In this document: piece after piece, positions 43,425 to 56,029 of the stretch | Numbering within the stretch: the first letter of the stretch is position 1 | Layout: each line of letters opens with the position of its first letter | Assembly (NCBI GenBank): GCA_941918925.1 | Contig: OW799234.1 | Coordinates: 115,915,128-115,979,127, forward strand | DNA length: 64,000 bases | Source of the DNA: Phyto melanocephala | Lineage: Eukaryota > Arthropoda > Insecta > Diptera > Rhinophoridae | Reading direction: 5' to 3' | Program-made: the position numbers and the translations under genes | Notes under the pieces: generated by a model | Databases searched by the model: none | The model's input: the letters and a program-made list of their open reading frames with translations, nothing else | What the model was told of the DNA's origin: nothing

Positions 43425-46034
43425 TTAAGGAAAGATGTTTTTTACAAGATACGTAAGTAAGTACATTTGGGGATTTATATTTTTCTTTACCCAATTACAA
43501 TAAATAACTCAGGTGTAAATTTTAATAATATTTTATTTAATTAATTTTATTTTAATGTTTAAATTTAGAATGAAATAAGTACAAGAAGATTATGATGTTG
43601 ATTGCATCGCTGCCGACAGGAAAAGAGATCGAGTAAATTCTTTCTTTTATGCAAGTGCATACAGCATGTGCTTTTTATATATGAATACCGATTACTGTCG
43701 CTATTCGGTAATTCGTATTTGGTAGTTGCAGGGTGCCACATATATGTGTGTGCTTATAAACATATAAAGTTGTTACGTTAAAATTTTTTACTTATAACAA
43801 AATTTATATTGGATAAAATCTCTTTTAAACGCTTAGTATGATTAGTATTAGTATGGAAGTCCTACTGTGAATTCACCAGTAATATTAAACCATCATAATT
43901 ATATTGAGTAACCCGAGTACTTATAGTTTACAAAGCAATTGCGAAAACGTTGCAGTTAATGGGCCAAAACAATCCAAATGACAAAACAGTAGCATATCAG
44001 ATAAATTATTTTCCGTTTAAAACTTAAAGCAACAGAAAAAGGTGGCGATTTATTTAGCAATCTTATCGATTTATCAAGTCTTTGATTTCATTAATATTTT
44101 TTATTCGTCTTCATAAGCTTCCTCAAATTTGCCTTTTACGTCAATTTAGGCAGTAACTCACTTAAACTTGTTTAACAAATAAATTAACGTTAAATAAACA
44201 ATTTTAAATGCTTGATAAAGTAAATGAAAAAAAAAAATATCTTTCTTTTAAACAACTCAAAGAAAAGAAATAAAATCATGAAAAGAACAATAACCAACAC
44301 TTTATAAAAATTGAAAAGACGACTACCAGAAAAAGCTAAAAAAAATCAAGACAGATAATATCTTAATAACAATGAAAAAAAAATATATAAAATATACCCC
44401 TAAGAATATAAAAAAAAAACAATATTAATACATATTTCCCCCTTAAGAAATAAAAAAATAAATAAAAAATTTAACAAATTAGCTAAATTGAAAAAGTCTA
44501 CAAAAGAATTTTCAACAACAAACTTAAGTAGTAAAAAATGGCAAAAGGACATGCCATATAGAAATAAAGAAATTTCAAGATGATGTCGACAAGAAGAACA
44601 AAATTAAAATTAAATAAAAGATTTAAATGTTTAGCAGTGGAGACGAATGACGAAAAAAAATAAACAAAAAAAATTGAAACAAAATCCGCGTCAGTAATCC
44701 GCAATTTTTACGGCTTTTATGAAAAAATAACTGTTTTTTGAGTAGGGAAAACGTATCAAATAATGATGTTGTCCTTGTTTGTGATAAATTGTAAAAAAAA
44801 AACAACGGCAGCAAACTGTTGAAATATTAAAAAAAAATACAACAATTACAGACACAAACAATATGCGTGTTAACATAACGTTAACAACAACATCATCCCC
44901 CCACAGTATCGATATCAACAGACTCAACCATGCAAGAAATCGTTAGCAGTAGTGGGGGTATTACCAGCTCATGTTTTTTTCTTTTTTTTTTTAAGCAACA
45001 ATGATGCTTGTGTGATTTTTTTATTTTTTTTCGCTTTTGACAAGTTGAATACACGACCCCACTTGATTTTTATTTCAAATGATGGAATTTGTTAGAGAAA
45101 CGCGATTTTATCATTTATATTGTACAATTGCAATACCTTCATGCCACTCGCTATTTTGTTTTACATTGAATGTATGTATTCTCGCGAGCTCAATCAAAAT
45201 GTCGTTGCGGCCATATCCTTTTTCTATTTATTTTTTTTGTATCTTTATCTGTGTGTAGTGCGGGTGTAGGAAGTCAATGTTTTCATTTTACTTTTACGCA
45301 AATTGAAGAGTATTTTTTATGAGATATTTTTTGTGCCTACTCCGGCTGGCTGACAACTTTATTGCAAAAAAAAAAAACGCGATTTAACAAAATAGTCGTG
45401 GTTGGAGGAGTTTTCATGTTTCTGATCTGTGCAACCTTTGATACTTTCTAAGCAAGTATTTTATTATTATAGATTTAGTTTTAAAATTTTTAGATTATTT
45501 ATTGTTCCTAAAATAATTATACATGACATTTTTAAATATTTTAATTTTTTATATTTAAACGTACTGTCATATACATATGTACATACAATTCATAAATAGT
45601 TCTTAAAACGATATTTTTATTAAGATGTTTTTTTTTATAAATAGTTTTTAAAACGATATTTTTATTAAGATGTTTTTTTTTATTTTTTTCAACACTTTTT
45701 GCTAACAATAAGCAATGTTGTTTGAATCTTTTTGTTTAATGTTTACTTTAAATGAAAACTTGTTGTTCTCGTTAGTTTAAAAATTCGAAATACATACATA
45801 AATAAGCAAAAAGTAAAACCAAAATAGTATAAATTAAACAAATAAAAATAACTGACTAATGTTTTAAAATTCTTTCTGATTTTGTGGTCATCTAAGATCA
45901 TATTTCGATTATTTTAAGCAATTTTTTTGGTCGAAAAATATCACATTGTGATTATATGGGATTATTTAATGATCACTTGCAGTCATAATTTGTTGACTGC
46001 ATTTTACTTTAATTACAAAAATTTAATATAAATT
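43425..46034. other. Quiet AT-rich region, possibly host non-coding DNA
   Basis: No transposon family was recognised. A long A-rich patch runs at 44,220-44,480. A short frame opening with ATG at 44,930 in a CAACC context, after a CCCCCCCACAG acceptor-like site at 44,896-44,906, could be a first exon reading MQEIVSSSGGITSSC, but no clear donor follows. Confidence 0.4.
45592..45681. repeat. 45-bp tandem duplication
   Basis: ATAAATAGTTCTTAAAACGA and the following 25 bp are repeated at 45,637 with a single C-to-T change, which implies recent duplication. Confidence 0.85.
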
Positions 46035-46824
46035 ATAGGGTTGCCATCCGTCCTCTTTTCCCCGGACACTGTCCTCTTTTTTAGGACATCCAGGGCAGTC
46101 CTACTTCTCTTTAGCAAATGTCCGGGGCTGTCCGGCTTTTTGCACCTTCTCTGAAATTTTGTTTTCTTACATTTAAACTTTAAATTAAAGGTCACATAAT
46201 GTATAAAAAAATGATTTAGGTGCTCGTACAATTAGTTTTGAAAAAGTACAATTTTAAAACATCTCTTTGTATAAAATTAGTTTTATTATCCTTAAATGTC
46301 GCTATTTATCGAAGTGGCCTATTTTAACTTGTCTTTATTTAAAAAAAAAGTTCGGCAAAGGCGTCTGCTTGTCAGCTGTGTGTTTTTCATAAAGTTTGTT
46401 TTCTAGATATTTAAGAAAGTCTTGAACAAAAAATAAAGTAGAGTATAAAATTTTGATATGGATTGCCTAGAGTTTTACAAATATTTGAAGAGATACGATG
46501 GTAATTTACATATTGACTCAAATTGGAAGTGTTGAAAAATATATGTAAAATTTTTAAAAGTGTACATTCCCGATAATTAATGCAATGAATTTTTGTTGTT
46601 TTTTTTTGTTTTTATTTTCAACCATTAAATCAGAATGATATGTTCAGTTTGTATTTTTGTAAATAAAGTTTTTTCGTAAACACAAATTTTGTTTTTGTAT
46701 TTTAATTGGCGTCGTAAATTTTATAAAATTTAATTTTTTTTAAATATGTCCTCTTTTTTTGGACAAATGTCCTACATTTTTTATGCTGGCGTCTTTTTTT
46801 TTAAATAGAAATGGCCACCCTAAC
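46035..46824. mobile_element. hAT-like non-autonomous element
   Basis: The left end TAGGGTTGCCATCC and the complement of the right end TAGGGTGGCCATTT are imperfect inverted repeats of the kind found on ZBED-type hAT elements. Subterminal GTCCTCTTTT and GGACAAATGTCC motifs recur on both sides. TATAAATT (46,027-46,034) and TATAAATG (46,825-46,832) would be an 8-bp target duplication with one mismatch. No transposase is evident. Confidence 0.6.
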
Positions 46825-46832
46825 TATAAATG

Positions 46833-47126
46833 ACAACAATTATATGTTTTACCTACAATCATATAATATAATTATAGTCTGTTGCTTTTAAATAAGCAGA
46901 TAGAGGTCGGTTATTCCACCGTTATACTTATAGAGCATCTAAAACAGTCACCCTTTAACCGGCTTCATATTCCAGGATGTCCTGTGTTTTGATTAACCTG
47001 AAATGCTGAAATTTTAATGATAAGTCAAGCGATCAAGGTAAAAGCAATCATAATCATTGAAGATTATTTTGATTAAAAACATCAACATTTACTTCATTTG
47101 ACAAACATACTTGGCATTTAAATAAA
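46833..47126. other. Spacer, nothing recognised
   Basis: AT-rich sequence between two mobile elements. Confidence 0.4.
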
Positions 47127-47545
47127 TAAATATTAATTTTGTCATTCCGTTTGTAATACATTGAAATGTCCATTTTAGACAACATAACGTATATATTTTC
47201 TGAGTAGTGGTTTCATTTTATGACGATCTAGCTATGTCCATCCATTTGTCCGTCTGAGGTCGGACCAAAAATGGTAGAGAGCTTAAATTTCGCCAGAATA
47301 TTTCTTAAACACAAGGTTTGTTTAGTATTGAAAATGGGCTAAGTCGGTATATTAGAAAGAGAGTTAAAGCTCGTAGTGCAAGAGTAGGCAAAAAAAACCA
47401 TGTCCTTCAAACATCAAATAAAATGCAATTGTGTCCAAACGCATTAGCGTAAAGCCACGAAATTTCGAATATATATTTCTTGAGTAAAAAAAATATTTTT
47501 CCTGGAAATGCATAGGGAAATGAGTTATAGATCAAAATGTACGAA
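47127..47545 (+). mobile_element. HINE (family B), internal fragment
   Basis: TTTTGTCATTCCGTTTGTAA, then TTTATGACGATCTAGCTATG, CCATTTGTCCGTCTG and GAGTAGGCAAAAAAAACC follow the order in the full copy at 14.1-14.6 kb. Both termini are missing. Confidence 0.75.
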
Positions 47546-49225
47546 AATTCGTAATAAATAATCCCAAATTGGGGACATTTGGTGTATTTCTCTTTGGTAT
47601 CTTTTTACCTGGAGACATTTTACTTATGATTTTAATTATGATTAGCACAACCATATTCATTCCTTGCGTGTATATTCCATTTTAACACAATTTTGACGTG
47701 TTACCCATGCCTTAAAATTTAATATCATATTGTCCGTTAGCCATAAACTACCTCCAAAATATTATTTTTAATTAAATATAAATTTAGGCTATAAGTTTAA
47801 AAATAGTTTGAAATTTGCTTATTGAAATTCCACAGAGATCCAGGATTTTACGTCTTGTGGAGGGACGGACACCTGTTCAGTATTTCCGGAATTAATAACA
47901 TTTGTAGCGAATCAAAAAATAATAATTAGCCTGAAAAACTTAATATTTTTTTTAATAAACTTTCAATGAAAGTAAGAGTCAAATAGTGTTCAAAAGCTAT
48001 GTGGCACTCTTGTAAAACCTCAGCTTTAAATTTGCAATTTTTACAGAATTTTGACCCTTCCATAGCTTTGACAACTCTGAAAAACCATGATGATTTTTTG
48101 TTACTTTATAAATGAAAATGTACCATTGTGGCCTTATCACTTCATTGATTTTGCAAAAATATATTTTTTTCACATTTTTTACCGGCATGCCGCGGCATGG
48201 GAAGTGGTGTGGGTACCATTTTCATATTTTACAAGAGCTGGTACAAATACAAATCGGTATAAATACATGAACACTTACCGGGAAAAAACGCGAAATTTTC
48301 CATTTAAGTGGTGCATTGAGTTGATCTGGTTCTGGTAGATGTTGATGACGGTATTGTGTTTTGAGTGAGCGTTTGTTTGTCGTATTGTAATCTGCATGTG
48401 TTACATGTGATATTACACCCTTGTAATAACATGATACTTAGCTTAAGCTGATATACATACATACATACATGTACTTATAGATATTTTTTAATACATAGTG
48501 ATGTTTTTTACTTTTTTTCGCCCTCCTAGTCATTTGAAATTGAAAATTATGAAATGTTGATTTTTTCATTATTGTTTTGTAAAAACATATTCCACTTTTT
48601 CTACCATAAACGTTTGTTTTTGTTGTTTTGTTTTGTTTATTCAATGTTGCGTGTCTTTATGCTGATATTTTATTTATAATAAAAACCGTTGTATGCATAT
48701 CCTGTATTAATCGTTTTCCTGCCTTTTTCCCTCTATGCTTTCATTAACAGGACATACCAACTTAGTGTCCTTTGTAATGTTTGCTAACGTGTTAAAAGCT
48801 TTTGTTTTTTCCAACTTTTTATTTTTTTCTTGTTTTTTTTCCATATAAATCTGCTTTTGGGAAATTTATATTTATGGAGAATTTTAATGTTAACAATCAT
48901 TGAGTGGTTTAATTTTTTTTGTTAGCCTTTGTCCTTTGAGTTATTATATTGCATGTTATTTCAAAAAAACTACTCTCCAATATCTATCTCTTAATCATTG
49001 GCAATTCACATGAGATAAACTTAAGGGCATTAAATTAAGAAAAAGGCTTTAAGGCAGGATCTTGTAATGTACCGTAGAAAATATATGGCCCAAACGTTGA
49101 GTGCTTTTAAATAATTTTTGAAACACTCTTTTCAATTCTATATTTATAGAAATTAAAAAAAATAATAATAATAAAAATGTACTAAAATTAATACCACAAA
49201 TTTATAAAGACATTTTTCAATTTAA
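47546..49225. other. Quiet AT-rich region
   Basis: No transposon was recognised. A CATA microsatellite lies at 48,452-48,470, and a weak exon candidate at 48,279-48,397 is listed separately. Poly-T runs near 48,785-48,840 and elsewhere are uninformative. Confidence 0.4.
48279..48397 (-). CDS. Weak candidate exon ending at a consensus splice donor
   Basis: On the minus strand an ATG at 48,397 opens 39 codons (including NSMHHLNGKFRVFS) that run without a stop into CCCG|GTAAGT at 48,279/48,278, an ideal insect donor. A second frame across the same bases is also open (reading HLPEPDQLNAPLKWKISRFF), so the frame is ambiguous. No family match is known to me. Support is the donor plus open frames in otherwise stop-rich DNA. 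It may be a 5' untranslated or coding exon of a host gene on the minus strand, or chance. Confidence 0.22.
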
Positions 49226-49339
49226 TACAGGTTGCGCCAAATGTCGCCAAGGGGTTTAAAAATTTTACAACAATTTCATTCAAATATATTTTTTCAGATT
49301 ATAAAATACACTGTATTTTACACTAAAATTACTCCTCAA

Positions 49340-49725
49340 TGCTTTAGAGCATTTTCCATAATATTTTTCAAAATTTCTGGCTCTAACGCTTGAATTTCTG
49401 CAACAGTGGTGAACTTAAGTTCAATAATTGTCTCTGGACTTTTAACGTATGTATAATTGATCCTTCAAATAATAATAGTAGGATGCTGACAATCTAGTGA
49501 AGAAATTTTCTAATTTTTGGAAATTATTCGGTCTCTAAAAAGTTTATTTAAAAGTTCGATTGCGTGTTTTATCAGAGTGGGCAGTAGCACCAATTTCCCT
49601 TAATGGGTTTCATACGAGTTATTTCTAGCTAAGCAGAGCGTCTTCTGGTAGATGTTTCTGATGTTGCGTTAAAACTTTGTGCTCCACCTTTAACATTATC
49701 CGTAGTGCTAAAAGTGTTCTACTGG
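49340..49725 (-). pseudogene. Mariner-like transposase remnant (C-terminal part)
   Basis: On the minus strand a series of segments resembles the end of a mariner-type transposase. LIKHAIELLNKLFRDRIIS fits the family pattern AT..T..LL...F..R.IS. About 40 residues on, VKSPETIIELKFTTVAEIQA then LEPEILKNIMENALKH fits the pattern V....P.TI..LK..I...I..I.PE.L...MEN. The expected PRS.DL.P.D.FLWGY segment between them is badly damaged, so the last catalytic aspartate is lost. Stops interrupt the frame. It is different in extent from the remnant at 41.7 kb. Confidence 0.6.
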
Positions 49726-51435
49726 TTCGTTACAAATCTCTTACGGTGTAATGTTGGTTTTGACAATGAACTAAGAATCATTGCTTTAGAGGATGAAATT
49801 CTAATATTAAAATATCGACATCCGAATAAGTTTATCGATGATTAAAAAAACAAAATTTTTTTTTTTTTTGCTTCTTTATTCAGTGTTTAATCTCTCCATC
49901 ATTTATTTCCAGACGTTATTTTGAAAAATCTAAAAAATAAAATACTATATAAACGAACAAGTTTTTAAAGTTGTAAATCTACTGAAGGTTTTTGGTTCAC
50001 CCAGTACTTAACATTTTTGTTAAGAGTTTTTAAAGAATTTAGTTATAAGAGCCAAATCTCCATGACAAAGTAGAGCGTGGCGATGAAATGATGAAGAATT
50101 TTTATTTTTATGTTTACTTTACAACATACGCGGTGTCTATTCCAGTTATCATTTTAAAAAGTTTAAGAAAATCCTAGTAGTCGAATCTATGCCGTACACA
50201 GTCTTTTCAGGTCTTAAATTTAGCAAATTTTGCACATTCATAATGAACCAACAGTTTAAAATAAATAGCTCATCATTATGCAAGTAACAATTTTCGGTTA
50301 TAAGAATAAGCGACTAGACGTATTTTTGTGGAAAAAGGATAGTATCTAAAAAGGGTGACTGCTTGGTGCGGTTGGTCCATTATATGCGACGCTTAAAAAC
50401 AAAAGTATGCGATAATCAATCAATTCTCGGAAAACATGTGATCACAGTTGAACGTTGAAAGGTGACACATATCACCCGTCAAAATGGATATTTATTCTGT
50501 GTAAACTATTTGAAATGCAGTGCTTATTGGGGTGTTAAGTTTTTTAAATTGTAGGACTATGCTTATAAGTTAAAATAGTCATGACTTTCTATTCTTAACA
50601 AAAATTGGTGATAAATTCTTAATGCTGTATTTATAAAAAAAATTTTTTTATTTGAAAAATTTCTGTACAATATCTGTCAAATGATCCATTCATAAACCTA
50701 AAATATTTTTTATGCCAGTTAATCTTTTAAATTTTCAAATCTCTTAAATTTATTATATTAGCTGATTTATTTTTTAGAGAGTTTTCTTCAAACAAAAATA
50801 GTGTACAATTTCCTGATGCCCATTAGAAGCATTTCCTCTAAACACATTTCATGTTTGCATATCATTTCCTAAACTACAGCCACAACTAATTGGTGTCTTT
50901 GTGAAGTTAGCAACTTTGTTTCTAAAAAACTAAAGTAGCTTTTAATATAAATCTTTCACTTTGTGTTTTCCCAACAATTTAGTTAACAAATTATGATTAT
51001 TAAACATACAAGAAAAAAAAAATTAAGAAGAAAAACTATATAATAAAAATATTTATTTAAAATATATGAGATTATGATGTCGACTACGACCGCATTTTCC
51101 AAAACAATGACCCAATTTGCATAATTTTTGTCTCATAACCTTAAAAAAACAACAACCAACAAATGTGTTTTTAAATTCAACGGCTGGCTAAAAGGGAAGA
51201 AGCAACTCACATAAAAACCGAGATCAATTTATCTAACATGTCACACTGAAAATTTCCCACCGCATATTAATATTATTAACATAAAATACAATTATTATCA
51301 CCACATTTTCTGTGTGGCATATTGTCTTAGTAGTGACTTTAACCTTTTAATATTCTAATGTGTTGGATAGAGAGGTAGAGAGAGAGAGAGACATTGAATA
51401 AGAACAGTGTTACCAGAACATAATTTATTTTCGAA

Positions 51436-51466
<31 letters not shown>

Positions 51467-51784
51467 GTAATAACATATAAATAATAATTAAATATATATT
51501 TATTAAACTGTATTAAAAAGTTTTGAATATACATTAGTTTTTTTCATATTATTATTATTTTATAATTTTTTTTCTAATTTAATAATTTTTATATTTATAA
51601 GACAACTATTAACAATAATTATCTACGGTAAAGGTCTTCTTTATAATAAAAATATTGTTTATAATTTTATTATTTGTCTCAATATTTCGCTACTCCGTTG
51701 TCTAGCATCATCAGGAAATAAAATAAATGTTTAGATTTTAATAATATTATTAATATTATAATTATTTTATTCTTGCAAAATTGT
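49726..51784. other. AT-rich region with microsatellites
   Basis: A GAGA run at 51,370-51,391 and an AAT trinucleotide run at about 51,436-51,466 are clear. No coding frame or repeat family was recognised. Confidence 0.5.
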
Positions 51785-51915
51785 TATCCATAGAGATATT
51801 ATATCAACTTGCGATAAAGCGTTATATGGTAGGTGGGCGTTTGCAGAATTTCAGAATAGTATATTTAATTTTGTATGTTTTATTACGGTTGAGTTTTAAA
51901 TAGACCTAAAAAGTC
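51785..51915 (-). mobile_element. Short HINE (family B) fragment
   Basis: CCATAGAGATATTATATCAACTT, the segment GTTATATGGTAGGTGGGCGT and TTTTATTACGGTTGAGTTTT match the minus-strand GCCCAC-containing module of family B. Both ends are missing. Confidence 0.55.
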
Positions 51916-53345
51916 ACTGTGCGGTTAAAGTTTTCGTATAAAGATTTTATGTGACATTAAGACAAAAGACAAAGCACCTGAGCTTTAAATTTTTGCTGCA
52001 ATCAAATAATTAAGTTTGACAAATAAGCCGAGAGTAAAACAATTCACTCAGTAGCGATGCAAGGCTAGGAACGATTTCGCCATATGGCCAAAAACTTTTT
52101 TGGAAAAAAAGGTAATATTTAATATATTTTAGGACATACATTTTTATGCACAACATTTTCAATTATATAAAAAATCCACTATATATAAGGAAAACTTTTT
52201 CAAACTCAAAGTTTGTACAAAAATTACAACCCTTATAAGAGAAGGAATAAAAGAAAGAGACATTTGCACATGTACAGTAGCACCAATAAAAAGTTAGCCG
52301 GACTCATTCAAAAATTCCTAGTCGCAATATCAAGGTTTCTTTGCAAGAAAACATATCTTTGGTTTTTTCACACAACTGAACACCAAGGCTTAACTAATAT
52401 AAAGACAATTTCGATAATTATATCGTAAAATTTCGTTTCTAAATTTATTAGTCAGTCTTATCTTATCATTCATTTACTGAAGTTTATTCGAGTATTTTGT
52501 AAAATACTTCACCTTGTAGCTTGGATGAATGTAAATAGTTGTTCAGCAGCAATTAGAATAAAAATTTAAACGCCAGACATTGTAATTTGTTAAAAAAACG
52601 ACGGTACATGATATTATCTTTAGATATAATGAAAATTGATTGACTATAAGCAAACAACTTAAACGACGATTAAAGGAGCTATCCTGCAAGTATAGAGGAA
52701 TGATTTTAAGAGAAGTGAAGGAAAATTCCTTTATGGCTGTACCAAAATTAACTGTAATAGTCAAAAAGCTTCAGGAATACAGGTAAACCCATGAACATTT
52801 CATAACGGAACTTATTTCTTGTTTTTAAATAAAAAAAAAGGATTTTTGTGTTAAAATAGAAAGAGTAAGATGTATTTTTTTTAAAGAGAAATATATATTG
52901 CAAGTTGGAATTTTTTTTATGTGACTGCCCGACTTTAAATGTGAGCGACTGTAATATGTTTAGAATAATAATATTTTGCTTTCGCTAAAATGTCTATCAA
53001 TTTAATAATATATTTAAAACATTTCGTATCACAGCGATTCCCAAACTTTTTACTCTATAAAATATTGTATATTAGTAATATAATAATAATTGTGAATGTG
53101 AACGGTGAACGGAACTAAATGAAATGTAGCACACAGATAGCTCACAACCTATATTAACAGATAGTCTACCTTTTATCACAATAATCAACCGAATTCTTGG
53201 AATTATGCGAAAAATATATTTTTTTGTATTTAGTTAGTCGGTTGTTTTAACTTTTCGAGTGATAAAAACTTATACGTACTAGCGAAAAAAGTGTATTCAT
53301 TTAACGTTGTCTATTAAGAAAATTTTCTTAAATATTTGCATGAAA
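51916..53345. other. Mostly unassigned AT-rich stretch
   Basis: At 52,600-52,790 the plus strand reads AVPKLTVIVKKLQEYR in one frame, resembling the second helix-turn-helix of Tc1-like transposases (pattern P.STV..I..K....G), but the match is short. At 53,090-53,180 a diverged relative of the Helitron-like repeat (GTAGCACACAGATAGCTCAC) is present. Confidence 0.35.
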
Positions 53346-53349
53346 TTCT

Positions 53350-53518
53350 ATTCCACTAATAAAATATATATAAATGTTGTAATATTTTACTTAATCACGC
53401 GAAAAAATAACTAAACGAGTTTAAATGGGATTTGCTACACAGATATATAACAAACTGAATAATTGCATAAAGTGGCTACCTTTTGTACCGATAACTACCC
53501 AAACGAAGTCGCGGGCAT
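53350..53518 (+). mobile_element. Helitron-like element, second copy, abutting an insertion
   Basis: It shares CTACACAGATATATAACAAACT, CATAAAGTGGCTACC and GAAGTCGCGGGCATAG with 43,220-43,424. Its 3' end runs into the 14-bp sequence AGGCTACACAAACA that flanks the next insertion. Confidence 0.55.
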
Positions 53519-54252
53519 AGGCTACACAAACAGACGTGGAAAGATTAACGTCGGCACCGACACTTTGTGTCATAGTTGTCTTAATCACTGGGTTAGAGCC
53601 GTGCTTCCAACCATAGCCCCTGTGAAAATGATGTACACCTTAACACGCCACAGGTTGCAACTTACTTACATTAATTCTTGGTTCATGCAAACGCACCTTG
53701 CTTGAGAGCTCGGGCTATCTAATCCCTTATTGGGGTTTTCGCTATCGGCTGCAAGTCGATCAGCAACAGAATCAAGCGTGTAAACTCGAAAGAAGCCGAT
53801 CGACTCACCGAGTAGCTACTTCTGTTGAGGAGGCAACAGCACCCTGAGGTCGAGTGGTATAACCCGCAACTACCATCCGCCTCTGTTCTGTTGAGATGGC
53901 AACAGCACCCGGAAACTTCCTTGTTACCCGAACCGAAGACCCAAGACTTACCTTCTTCAGCGCTTATTTCCGAATCCATTTTCCGCTTGGAATAACCACA
54001 GCCAACACGTGTACTGCGAAGGGACCTCACCAATAATCAGACAGAACTAGGTTCTTCCTGATTCCCGTGGTACGAGATAGGTCTCTGGTCAGCCTTGAAA
54101 AATATACTCTAATCAGACATCCTTTTTCTTCCAAGTTATTGCTCCAAGAAGCCAGAGGTGTTGGTCTCACCTCTCTTCCCCGAGCTGGCAAACACCAAGG
54201 CCTGGGAGTTGGCCAAGAATCCATAAACCCCGGTGGGAAGGCTACACAAACA
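53519..54252. mobile_element. GC-richer insertion between 14-bp direct repeats
   Basis: AGGCTACACAAACA occurs at 53,519-53,532 and again at 54,239-54,252. The 706 bp between them are visibly richer in G and C than anything else here. They contain an internal pair of near-identical segments (TGTTGAGGAGGCAACAGCAC at 53,824 and TGTTGAGATGGCAACAGCAC at 53,890). No poly-A tail, TIR or known protein motif was found. A minus-strand frame opening MDSEISAEEGKSWVFGSGNK crosses it. The 14-bp repeat suggests target-primed retrotransposition (R1-type elements make 14-bp duplications), but the element is not identified. Confidence 0.55.
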
Positions 54253-56029
54253 ATATTTTTAACAAGCAAATATTTTTAAATATATACTTTTTTAAAATTT
54301 TAATATTTATTTTTTAGTAAAGGGAATACTTATTTGGAACCGCTGACATATATTTTACCACCCAACTCTACTAATTTTATTAATTTTAATCTATTAACAT
54401 TTTTGTACTTAAGTGTTTTAATTTTTTTAACGTTTAAGACGACAATTTTTGTTTTCATATTCAAGAGATCTTTTCTCATCGTTTTATGTGTGTGAAATTA
54501 ATTTTTAATTTTTAGTAAAACACCAACACACACAATTCATCTCTGCTTTATTTAGGTCTTACTTGTACAAGCATACATACATCAACAACATTTATTGTTG
54601 TTTTATGCTAATTTGTTGTTTATTTTTCTCGCTTTAATCATCATTTTAGTGTCTTTTTTTTTAAAATTACTGAAGCGCAACGGTTGGGTCAGTTTTGCCA
54701 CTATCGTCACTAATAGTGGACTAGTGCTTCTTTGTTGTCTGTTTACTTGACGTTTTATTTTATTTTTTTTTTGATAACAATCTTCTGCTTTGTTTTAACT
54801 TGACTTAAATAGTAAATAATTGTGATGTAATAGTTGGTCTGGCATTTTATGACATTGTACGGCTTTTGGTTTTAGCGTAAAATACTGTCAAGTTATGTTT
54901 TCGGAGCAGGAAGTTTAAAATGTTTTAATTAGTTGGTGATAGACAAGTGTGGTTGTGTAGGGTAGCATAGTGAAAGGTGAAAGTTTTTTTTCTAATTGAT
55001 CTCTATTATCATTAACTAGCAGAACATCACTGTGTTTAGACGAAAACTTTGTTTATTGCAGTTATAAACAGTTTCTATTTTTGATAGAAATTTTTCAATA
55101 ATCTTTATAAGTTTATATAGTTTAGTCGACAATTATTTTTTCTCATAGAAAAAGTTTGAAATAATTTTTTTGTTTTTAAACTTTATTTTCATTGGGTTTT
55201 CTTTATTTAGGATTATTTTTTTTATAGAGTTTAACGATTTTCTTTAAGAATAAAATTTTCAAAATAAGTTTTAAACAGCTCTTTGTGGTAATTATATTTG
55301 TAAAAAAACTTTTTATTTGGTTAAAAGTATTGACAAATATAATTGGTTTATTTGAATGAATGAATGATGAATCATGCCGTATTTTCATATTGCGATAATA
55401 TCCTCAAATTTTTGCAATGAGTAACAAGTAATCTTTTATTTAAGGCATATTCATACATTGCAACTGCAAATTGATACAACAAAGCAACTTTTAAGTAGAT
55501 GTTTTGAATTGATAATTCAGGGATGGAAAAGTTGTTATGATGTTTTTTATTTAATAAAATTTTTATATATTTGTGAAACCAATAACAAATATAAATAAAT
55601 TCAGTACAACTGTTATAAAAGAAGTACCTTCAAGTTAATTGTTCAGTACCCAAATGAAAATCTCATTTTCGATCCCTGCGTAAATAAATTAATTCAAGGC
55701 CCGCTCAGCTGTTTCGATGAAGTTACTTGTATAAATATGTGTTGGCATTATTAATTGTACAAATTTAAAATTTTTAAATTTTGATAAATTATGAGAATAT
55801 TTATGACAGCACAACCTTGTGAATTTTCCAAATTAATAGTGTACTAACCGCTACTTGGCTAGCGCAGTTTTTAATATTTATTGAATGCTCAAGTTCTTTT
55901 TTTAATTACTAAATAATTTTTCATTGATTTTTTGAAAACTTATTCAATTGATTAATTTTATTTAGATAACAGAAGAGTACTGTAACAATATATGGGGGCA
56001 TATCTTCTTTCTCAGCCAAGATCAATGCT
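54253..56029. other. Quiet AT-rich region
   Basis: No coding frame or repeat family was recognised. The stretch has long poly-T runs and could be intronic. Confidence 0.4.

Noticed and set aside
44498..44927. Three overlapping minus-strand frames rich in F, L, I and V that look like membrane proteins
   Set aside because: They come from reading A-rich DNA on the complement. Several frames are hydrophobic at once, which is the signature of composition rather than coding.
52213..52428. 71-codon frame starting in TTTGTACAAAAATTAC
   Set aside because: Lysine- and threonine-rich translation typical of A-rich DNA, with no motif and no supporting neighbour.
53519..54252. Fragment of ribosomal RNA gene
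   Set aside because: The GC-richer composition and phrases such as GGGTTAGAGCCGTGCTTCC first suggested rDNA, but no conserved 18S or 28S core was recognised in either strand.
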